A model generated the notes under the pieces. The model was not told the origin of the DNA. It ran no database searches and saw only the letters and a program-made list of their open reading frames with translations. The position numbers and the translations under genes were made by a program. A stretch of 11,610 bases of DNA from Actinomycetes bacterium (GTDB lineage Bacteria > Actinomycetota > Coriobacteriia > Coriobacteriales > Eggerthellaceae): assembly GCA_023429565.1 (NCBI GenBank), contig JAEZDJ010000101.1, positions 1 through 11,610 of the forward strand, written 5' to 3'. Position 1 is the first letter of the stretch. Each line of letters begins with the position of its first letter. This document shows, one piece after another, positions 6,346 to 11,610 of the stretch.

Positions 6346-7863
6346 GTGGCGAAATTTCAAGTGAACAAGCAAAAGGAGAAGACGCCGATGCCCGAACTGG
6401 ATGCGTGCGAGCGCATCCACACGTTCGACGAGGTTTCCTTGGGCTATGCTGCCGAGGATGCGATCAGCGAAGCGCATCGCTGCATTCAATGCCCCAAGGC
6501 CTTTTGCTCGGAGGGCTGTCCCGTCGGCGTGCCCATTCCCCCGTTTGTCGAGCAGGTGGCATTAGGCGATTTTGCTGCGGCTTATGCAATTGTGAAGAGT
6601 GCAAATGCTCTCCCTGCCATCTGCGGGCGCGTGTGCCCGCAGGAAAGGCAGTGCGAGGGCGTGTGCGCGCGCGGACGCAACGGCGAACCGGTGGGCATCG
6701 GGCGTTTGGAGCGCTTCGTCGCGGATTGGGCCTTCGCCCATCCCGAGGAGGCGGCTTCGGCGATGGCGTCCCTGTCGGAACAAGACTCATCTGATGCCGC
6801 CTCGGAGGAGGGGACATCAGAGGGGTGCGGTCCTGTGGGACCGGGAGCGACGGGCGCTGAGCTGGCTGGCAGGCGGGTGGCCGTGGTGGGGTCGGGTCCG
6901 GCTTCCCTCACCTGTGCGGGAGAGTTGGCGAAACGTGGCTGCGAAGTCAAGGTGTTTGAAGCCTTGCACCGCGTCGGCGGTGTGCTCACCTATGGCATTC
7001 CCGAGTTCCGCCTCCCGAAGGACCTGGTTGCCCAAGAGGTGTCGGCGCTTGGGGAGATCGGCGTCACCTTTGAAACGAACGTGCTTGTGGGTCGGCTGTA
7101 CGACGTCGTCGAACTCATGGAGGAGCGTGGCTTCGAGGCTGTGTTCGTAGGCACCGGCGCCGGTCTGCCCCGGTATCTGGGAATAGAGGGAGAAGGGCTC
7201 AACGGCGTCATGGCTGCGAGCGAGCTTCTCACCAGAGTCAACCTGATGAAGGCATATCGGTTTCCCGAATACGAGACGCCGGTGTACGCGGGGAAGCGCT
7301 GTGTGGTGGTCGGTGGCGGGAACGTGGCCATGGACGCGGCCCGCACGGCAAGGCGGCTGGGAGCTGACGTGACCGTCGTGTATCGCCGCGGCCGCGATGA
7401 AATGCCTGCCCGTGCAGAGGAGATCCATCATGCAGAGCAGGAGGGCATCGGTTTCCAGATGCTCACGAACCCTCTGCGGGTGTTGGGCGACGATCGGGGC
7501 TGGGCTGTTGGGCTCGAGTGCGAGCGCATGGAGCTTGGCGAGCCCGATGCCAGCGGACGCCGAAGCCCGGTGCCCGTCGAGGGCAGCGAATTCGTCATAG
7601 ACATCGACATGCTTGTCATAGCCATCGGGTCGAAAAGCAATCCCCTCATCGCTCAGACCACGCCGGACCTTGAGGTCTCGACGCGCAACCTCATCGTCGC
7701 AGACGAGCGGACCGGTGCAACTTCGCGGCCCGGCGTCTTTGCGGGAGGTGACGCCGTCCTCGGCGCAGCCACGGTCATTCGGGCCATGGGCACCGGCAAG
7801 CGTGCCGCCGCCGGCATAGCGGAGTATCTGACGGGAGGCGAGAGCGCGTCTTCTGGCTGTTGA
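6346..7863 (+). CDS. nfnB: NfnB/GltD-like FAD and 4Fe-4S subunit
   Basis: This is the large partner of NfnA, related to the glutamate synthase small subunit, carrying FAD, two 4Fe-4S clusters and the NADP(H) site. Of 505 residues, the N-terminal ferredoxin-like domain has CIQCPKAFCSEGCP (Cys46, 49, 54, 58) and CGRVCPQERQCEGVC (Cys93, 97, 103, 107). A first dinucleotide fold begins VAVVGSGPAS (178-187) and a second CVVVGGGNVAMDAA (319-332), and FAGGDAVLGAATV (465-477) closes the FAD domain. The start is GTG 6346, six bases after GGAGGGGAG (6331-6339) and one base after the nfnA stop; an in-frame ATG at 6390 would lose the conserved N-terminus. Residues 134-176 are a Ser/Glu/Gly-rich insert that makes it about 40 residues longer than usual. 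No glutamate synthase large subunit is adjacent, which favours Nfn. Confidence 0.92.
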   Translation: MAKFQVNKQKEKTPMPELDACERIHTFDEVSLGYAAEDAISEAHRCIQCPKAFCSEGCPVGVPIPPFVEQVALGDFAAAYAIVKSANALPAICGRVCPQERQCEGVCARGRNGEPVGIGRLERFVADWAFAHPEEAASAMASLSEQDSSDAASEEGTSEGCGPVGPGATGAELAGRRVAVVGSGPASLTCAGELAKRGCEVKVFEALHRVGGVLTYGIPEFRLPKDLVAQEVSALGEIGVTFETNVLVGRLYDVVELMEERGFEAVFVGTGAGLPRYLGIEGEGLNGVMAASELLTRVNLMKAYRFPEYETPVYAGKRCVVVGGGNVAMDAARTARRLGADVTVVYRRGRDEMPARAEEIHHAEQEGIGFQMLTNPLRVLGDDRGWAVGLECERMELGEPDASGRRSPVPVEGSEFVIDIDMLVIAIGSKSNPLIAQTTPDLEVSTRNLIVADERTGATSRPGVFAGGDAVLGAATVIRAMGTGKRAAAGIAEYLTGGESASSGC

Positions 7864-8072
7864 GGCCCGATGAAAGGCAAGGTGGGCAAAGCGCCATCTT
7901 CGAGCTATGCGGGTGACGTTGGGAGTTTTTTGCTCAGAAAAGCCAAGTCGAAAATTGAGAAGAAGGGTTTTCGGCCGATTTGACGACTTTGCCGAGAAAT
8001 GTGCGTCAAGACGAAAGCTTGCCCATCTTTGTCCATTGACGATAGATTTAGGTTGCTTCGGGAGTGGAGGCC
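7864..8072. other. Gene-free gap between nfnB and folC
   Basis: No coding sequence is supported in these 209 bases, which are richer in A and T than the flanking genes. A six-base inverted repeat CGAAAA (7949-7954) and TTTTCG (7968-7973) is present, but it lacks a trailing T run. A possible folC promoter is TTGCCC (8019-8024), an 18-base spacer and TAGATT (8043-8048), a modest match to consensus. Confidence 0.4.
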
Positions 8073-9530
8073 ATGGCGTTCGATCCAATTGCATACATCA
8101 ATGAACCCCGTTGGCAGGAGTCGCGTTTGGGGCTTGACCGCATACGCGAGCTGCTTGACCGTTTGGGGCGTCCACAGGACCAGTTGAAGTTCGTGCACGT
8201 TGCCGGCACGAACGGCAAGGGATCGACCTGTGCATACCTGGCTTCAATCCTGCAGGCTGCCGGATATCGCACAGGGCTGTTCACGAGCCCGTTCATCGAA
8301 ACGTTCGAAGAGCGCATTCGCGTCGATGGGAAAAACATCACCTCTGTCGAGCTGGGTGAGGTGACCCTTGCCGTACGTGACAAGGCTGAAGCAATGGCTG
8401 CCGAGACCGGTGACCACCCGACGGAATTCGAGCTGATGACCGCCGTCGCCCTCGTGCATTTCGTGCGAAGCGGTTGCCAGATCGTGGTTCTTGAGGTGGG
8501 ACTTGGGGGCCGGCTGGACTCCACGAACGTCATCGAGGATCCCGAGGTCGTCGTCATCGCACGGATCGGACTCGATCACACGAAGCTTCTGGGAAATACG
8601 CTGGCCGCCATCGCTCACGAAAAGGTGGGCATTGTCAAACGTGGTGCTCCGGTGGTGTCATGGCCTCAGGAACCCGAGGCCATGGCGGTGGTGCAGGAGG
8701 CTGCACTTAAGCATGACGCGAGGCTGACTATTCCTGATTTCACGCAGTTGGAGCTTGGTGAGGTTTCTTGGAATGGCATGGAGCCTTCTGACGGTTCTGT
8801 CGACGATCTCTCTGCGCCCCTTTCCGGAAAGGGGAAGCTGCCGATTGATATGCTTGAGTTGCAGGATGTTCCCGTTCGCGCCTTCTCCTACAAGCATTTG
8901 CTTCATGTGCAGACGCGCCTGTTGGGAAAATATCAGCCCCAGAATGCCGCGTTGGCCCTTGAGGCTGTGGAGGCGTTGCGGGAACGCGGATGGGCAATCG
9001 ACGACGATGCGTTGAGACGCGGTCTTGAGCGGACGGTGTGGCCCGGACGATTCGAGCTGGTCGATGCCGGCATTGACAGCCCGGCCGTGGTCGTTGACGG
9101 CGGGCATAATCCCCAAGGGGCACGCGCACTTGCCGATTCGCTTGCCGACGTGTTCCCAGAAAAGAAGCCGGTCTTCATAATTGGCGTTTTGGAAGACAAG
9201 GATTACCCCGCCATGCTTGAGGCGATTCTGCCTCTGGGCAGTGGATTCGTCACGATCACGCCGGACAGCCCGCGCGCGCTTTCGGCCGAAAAGCTGGCGC
9301 GCGCCATTCGGTGGGCCGGGCAAGATTTGCTGGGATGTTCGGCATGCACCGCACCCTATGTCGCGCGTGGCATGTCGGACGCGTTGGAGCATGCGTTTCG
9401 TGCGGCGGGTGCGGGAGGCGTGGTCTGCGCCTTTGGGAGCCTCTATTCCATCGGCGCATTCAAAGCCGCCCTCTCCCAAAGGCAATTGAGAGAGGGCGGA
9501 ACGAACGCGGGCCGAACGAATGAGGAATGA
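8073..9530 (+). CDS. folC: Bifunctional folylpolyglutamate/dihydrofolate synthase
   Basis: FolC adds glutamate to dihydropteroate or reduced folates using ATP, in the cytoplasm. The 485 residues carry the Mur-ligase-type P-loop GTNGKGST (45-52), TSPF (71-74), EVGLGGRLDSTN (141-152), IGLDHTKLLGNT (165-176), the EKVGIVK stretch (183-189) that holds the carbamylated lysine region, and DGGHNPQGA (342-350) in the C-terminal domain. I start at ATG 8073, with GGGAG (8060-8064) eight bases ahead; the in-frame GTG at 8064 lacks a ribosome site. The protein is longer than the typical 420-430 residues because of a loop around 222-262 and a hydrophilic tail after 468. The tail's codons contain a strong inverted repeat. 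Its stop lies one base from the acpP stop on the other strand. No folate neighbours are visible. Confidence 0.94.
   Translation: MAFDPIAYINEPRWQESRLGLDRIRELLDRLGRPQDQLKFVHVAGTNGKGSTCAYLASILQAAGYRTGLFTSPFIETFEERIRVDGKNITSVELGEVTLAVRDKAEAMAAETGDHPTEFELMTAVALVHFVRSGCQIVVLEVGLGGRLDSTNVIEDPEVVVIARIGLDHTKLLGNTLAAIAHEKVGIVKRGAPVVSWPQEPEAMAVVQEAALKHDARLTIPDFTQLELGEVSWNGMEPSDGSVDDLSAPLSGKGKLPIDMLELQDVPVRAFSYKHLLHVQTRLLGKYQPQNAALALEAVEALRERGWAIDDDALRRGLERTVWPGRFELVDAGIDSPAVVVDGGHNPQGARALADSLADVFPEKKPVFIIGVLEDKDYPAMLEAILPLGSGFVTITPDSPRALSAEKLARAIRWAGQDLLGCSACTAPYVARGMSDALEHAFRAAGAGGVVCAFGSLYSIGAFKAALSQRQLREGGTNAGRTNEE
9466..9499. terminator. Inverted repeat at the folC/acpP convergent end
   Basis: CCGCCCTCTC (9466-9475) and GAGAGGGCGG (9490-9499) pair over ten bases, and after one mismatch three further pairs close a six-base loop. 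The structure lies within the last folC codons. It could terminate acpP transcripts on the minus strand, where CTTTGAAT follows, but the T run is poor, and it lies ahead of the folC stop. I treat it as a possible terminator or mRNA 3' stabiliser. Confidence 0.35.
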
Positions 9531-9531
9531 C

Positions 9532-9750
9532 CTACAGCGAGTCGATATAGGCTACCAGGTCTCCGACGGTCTCTAAATTCTCCGGCTCGCCGAAATCGAC
9601 TCCGCATGCCTCCTCGAGGTCGCAGATGAGCTCGACCATGTCCAGCGAGTCGATGCCCAGGGAATCGAATGTCGATTCGTCAGACACCGCTTCCGGCTCG
9701 ATGTCCAAGTTTTCCTGCAAGATGCTCTTGACGGTTCCGATGGTGGACAT
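9532..9750 (-). CDS. acpP: Acyl carrier protein
   Basis: ACP carries growing acyl chains on a phosphopantetheine arm in the cytoplasm. The 72-residue acidic protein has GIDSLDMVEL, with Ser35 as the attachment site, and the expected four-helix length. Its ATG at 9750 follows AAGGAAAGGA on the minus strand. No fatty-acid synthesis genes are nearby; hpf lies upstream in the same direction after 50 bases with no clear promoter between, so the two may share a transcript. Two cysteines, Cys43 and Cys49, flank helix II, which is uncommon for ACPs. It could be the general fatty-acid ACP or a specialised one; the sequence does not settle this. Confidence 0.9.
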   Translation of the reverse strand: MSTIGTVKSILQENLDIEPEAVSDESTFDSLGIDSLDMVELICDLEEACGVDFGEPENLETVGDLVAYIDSL

Positions 9751-9800
9751 AGACGTCCTTTCCTTGTGTGAAGTGGCGGTGGCGGAGCAGATGGCGTGCG

Positions 9801-10379
9801 CTAGTCTTCCTTTTGCTTGAGCAGGCCGTAGCCGCCATCGTTGCGGCGGTACAGCACGTGCACCCTGCCGCTGTCGCGGTCGGTGTAGGCGAAGAAGTCG
9901 TGCGCCAGCAAGTCAATTTTGACGAGCGCCTCCTCTTCGGTCAAGGGCTCGAACTCCATCTCCTTCACGCGGAGGACTTCCTCGTCGGCAGAAAGCTCTT
10001 TCATGAGTTGATCGAGGTCGGTGGCAGGAGCTTCGGCCCGAACCGCTTCGCCAATTTTCTCGCTGCTGCGCAGCTTGCGGTCGACGACGCGGGTCTTGTA
10101 CTTGCGCAACTGGCGAAGGACTTTGGCGGCCGCGACGTCGATGGCGGCGTACATGTCCTCTTCGCTTTCCTCGACGCGGATGATGTGGCCCTTGGTCCGC
10201 AGCGTGACTTCGCAGACGGCGGGACGGGGATTCGCGGGGTTCTTCTCGACGAGCAAGACGATCTCGGCTATGAGAGGATCTATGTCCATGACCTTCATGG
10301 AATTGCCGATCTTGTCCTCGGCATATTGACGCAGCGCATCAGTTACAGGCATTTTGCGTCCGGTGACAGTGATGTTCAT
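9801..10379 (-). CDS. hpf: Long-form ribosome hibernation promoting factor
   Basis: HPF binds the decoding region of the 30S subunit and dimerises ribosomes into inactive 100S particles in stationary phase or stress. The 192 residues have the two-domain layout of the long form: an N-terminal HPF/RaiA domain (1-105, beginning MNITVTGRKM), a charged linker (106-138), and a C-terminal dimerisation domain (139-190) containing EPLTEEEALVKIDLLAHDFF and YRRNDGGYGL. The ATG at 10379 has AAGGGG about ten bases upstream on the minus strand. Presence of the C-terminal domain means it would dimerise ribosomes without a separate RMF. Adjacent palindromes lie 40-65 bases upstream and may regulate it. acpP follows in the same direction. 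Confidence 0.95.
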   Translation of the reverse strand: MNITVTGRKMPVTDALRQYAEDKIGNSMKVMDIDPLIAEIVLLVEKNPANPRPAVCEVTLRTKGHIIRVEESEEDMYAAIDVAAAKVLRQLRKYKTRVVDRKLRSSEKIGEAVRAEAPATDLDQLMKELSADEEVLRVKEMEFEPLTEEEALVKIDLLAHDFFAYTDRDSGRVHVLYRRNDGGYGLLKQKED

Positions 10380-10417
10380 GGCGATCGCCCCTTACCTCGT
10401 GGCTGACAAAAACAGCT

Positions 10418-10443
10418 TGACTGCAGTCATCGACCGAGGTCGA
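10418..10443. promoter_or_regulatory. Two adjacent palindromes upstream of hpf
   Basis: TGACTGCAGTCA (10418-10429) is a perfect 12-base palindrome. It is directly followed by TCGACC-GA-GGTCGA (10430-10443), with six-base arms. GCTTG (10415-10419) and CAAGC (10445-10449) can enclose the pair. They sit 39-64 bases upstream of the hpf start, either as operator DNA or as folded leader RNA. No convincing hpf -10/-35 pair was found. Confidence 0.4.
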
Positions 10444-10611
10444 GCAAGCGGATACAAACCGCAAGCGTCATCCCAAACCGATTTCGTGCGTCCAAGCTGA
10501 CAAGCACAGCATAGCGCATATTCCCGATGTTTCGGCAGCGGTTTCTCAACGCCCTTGTGAATTCGATTTAAAAACCGGGGACGGGTACACGCAAGGCAAG
10601 GGGAAATGGGT

Positions 10612-10617
10612 GATAAT
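10612..10617 (+). promoter_or_regulatory. Possible -10 box for nhaA
   Basis: GATAAT matches five of six consensus positions and lies 59 bases before the nhaA ATG. No good -35 is present. In the resulting leader, 10642-10648 and 10657-10663 can form a hairpin that ends five bases before the ribosome site. Confidence 0.3.
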
Positions 10618-10676
10618 ACCATGGTGGGTTACGAAAAGAGCGTGTGCGGGCTTGCTCGCACGCAGATGGGATCGAG

Positions 10677-11610
10677 ATGTCAAAAGAGCAGAGGGACGCA
10701 CGAGACGATGCCGGACAGCGCATTTTCATTGAAGAGGTTCAAGGCCGTCAGGCGCGCTACCGCAAGCTCATCCAGTTCACGCACTCTTCAACCAAGGCAG
10801 CGGGGGTTATGCTGCTTGCTGCCGTCATTGCCCTGATCGTTGCCAATTCGGGTCTCAGCGAATCGTTCCTGCAATTTTGGCATACCGAGGTCGGCGTTTA
10901 TTTTGGCGAGGCGTTTGCCGGCATGTCTCTTGTCCATGTGGTGAACGATATCCTCATGGCCGTCTTCTTTCTCCTGATAGGACTTGATGTCAAGTACGAG
11001 CTCACGGTTGGCGAGCTGACAAACATCCGTCGCGCCATCCTCCCCATCGCCGCCGCTTTCGGCGGCGTCCTCGTTCCCATTGTGGTCTATTCGATCTTCA
11101 ATGTCGGAAATCTTGAAACGGAGCATGGCTGGGGCGTCCCGACGGCCACGGACATCGCATTCGCCTTGGGCATCTTGGCGCTTTTGGGGGACCGCGTGCC
11201 GAACGGCGTGCGTGTGTTCCTGAGCACGCTCGCTGTGGCCGACGACATCATTGCCATCCTCATCATAGCTGTCTTCTACGGGAATGCTCCGTCGATGCTG
11301 TGGCTGGGACTGGCGGCGCTCGTCATGGCGGTCCTCGTGCTGATGAATCGCAGCCATGTCTACTCCCTCGTTCCCTATCTGCTGATAGGCGTGGTGCTGT
11401 GGTACTGCGTGTTCATGTCGGGCGTGCATTCCACCATCGCCGGCGTGCTGCTGGCGTTTGCCATTCCCTCAGGCTCGCGGGTGAACCTGAAGAGTTTCGT
11501 CACGTGGTCGGGGGGCAAGGTCCGTGAGGCGGGCGATGCCTTCGAGCCCGAAACCCCCCTGATTGCTCAGGGAGCCTACCATGAGACCTGTCTCATAAAC
11601 ACATCTCCGA
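10677..11610 (+). CDS. nhaA: Na+/H+ antiporter NhaA, 3' end missing
   Basis: NhaA exchanges external protons for internal Na+ across the cytoplasmic membrane, giving alkali and salt tolerance. About 311 codons are open up to the edge with no stop. The product has multiple hydrophobic helices and the family motifs NDILMAVFFLLIGLDVKYE (90-108), VPTATDIAFALGILALLGDRVP (154-175, quoted in part: key Asp159) and AVADDIIAI (186-194, Asp189-Asp190). The 30/31-residue spacing of these aspartates equals that of E. coli Asp133, Asp163 and Asp164. GVHSTIAGVLLAFAIP follows at 249-264. The ATG at 10677 has a weak GGGA site (10668-10671), and the N-terminus carries about 30 charged residues before the first helix. 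The last 23 bases look like sequencing adapter, so residues after about 303 should be ignored. It is divergent from hpf. Confidence 0.93.
   Translation, partial: MSKEQRDARDDAGQRIFIEEVQGRQARYRKLIQFTHSSTKAAGVMLLAAVIALIVANSGLSESFLQFWHTEVGVYFGEAFAGMSLVHVVNDILMAVFFLLIGLDVKYELTVGELTNIRRAILPIAAAFGGVLVPIVVYSIFNVGNLETEHGWGVPTATDIAFALGILALLGDRVPNGVRVFLSTLAVADDIIAILIIAVFYGNAPSMLWLGLAALVMAVLVLMNRSHVYSLVPYLLIGVVLWYCVFMSGVHSTIAGVLLAFAIPSGSRVNLKSFVTWSGGKVREAGDAFEPETPLIAQGAYHETCLINTSP
11588..11610. other. Probable transposase sequencing-adapter remnant at the right edge
   Basis: The terminal 23 bases match the Nextera/Tn5 mosaic-end adapter (CTGTCTCTTATACACATCT followed by CCGA) at 21 positions; the two differences are A for T at 11595 and 11598. 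The match runs exactly to the end of the window. It also completes a seven-base inverted repeat with 11581-11587. I infer a contig end with untrimmed adapter rather than genome sequence. Confidence 0.7.

Noticed and set aside
6817..8094. A 425-codon minus-strand open frame opposite nfnB
   Set aside because: It is antisense to a clear NfnB coding region, has no ribosome site or family motif, and is explained by codon bias.
7905..8198. Short open frames in the nfnB-folC gap on both strands
   Set aside because: They lack ribosome sites and recognisable motifs, and run into folC in other frames.
1..11610. Mobile element, phage, CRISPR or defence genes
   Set aside because: No transposase, integrase, repeat-spacer array or nuclease/toxin-like gene was found; all confident genes are housekeeping. 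The only transposon-like sequence is the adapter-like right edge.

Overview
The window looks like ordinary chromosomal, GC-rich bacterial DNA with strong purine-rich ribosome binding sites and tight gene spacing. The mix of genes suggests an anaerobic or facultative high-GC Gram-positive bacterium, most plausibly a member of the Coriobacteriia (Eggerthellaceae-like): a two-gene NfnAB-type transhydrogenase, a family-4 uracil-DNA glycosylase, a long-form hibernation factor and MoeA/Mog molybdenum-cofactor genes. This placement is inferred from gene content and composition; no rRNA or tRNA gene is present to confirm it.

Layout. Positions 1-261 hold no gene but carry a repeated CGGC-N2-GCCG motif and a promoter for moeA. 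moeA and mogA (262-2021) form a molybdenum-cofactor pair. An internal extended -10 promoter then starts alr and a family-4 uracil-DNA glycosylase (2101-4192). corA (5129-4206, minus) converges on the glycosylase gene and is transcribed away from nfnA-nfnB (5448-7863). The 318-base divergent region between corA and nfnA contains two TATAAT boxes, a perfect 14-base palindrome and a long corA leader. After a gene-free gap of about 200 bases comes folC (8073-9530). It converges, with a one-base gap, on acpP, which lies downstream of hpf (both minus). A 297-base divergent region separates hpf from nhaA, which runs off the right edge.

How the genes relate. MogA adenylylates molybdopterin and MoeA inserts molybdate; the pair would serve molybdoenzymes encoded elsewhere. 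NfnA and NfnB form one flavin/iron-sulfur complex balancing NADH, NADPH and ferredoxin. Alr supplies D-alanine for the wall, FolC makes polyglutamylated folates, AcpP carries acyl chains, HPF silences ribosomes in stationary phase, and CorA and NhaA handle Mg2+ and Na+/H+. These are mostly housekeeping genes, and I see no mobile element, phage, CRISPR array or defence system.

The points worth most attention are regulatory or terminal rather than new gene families: the CGGC-N2-GCCG cluster before moeA, the palindrome and structured leader before corA, adjacent palindromes before hpf, a clamp-binding-like tail on the glycosylase, a long extra N-terminus on Alr, and a right edge that closely resembles a sequencing adapter. 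In two genes (alr and nfnA) the longest open frame begins at an ATG inside or directly against a promoter -10 box, so I place the real starts downstream.
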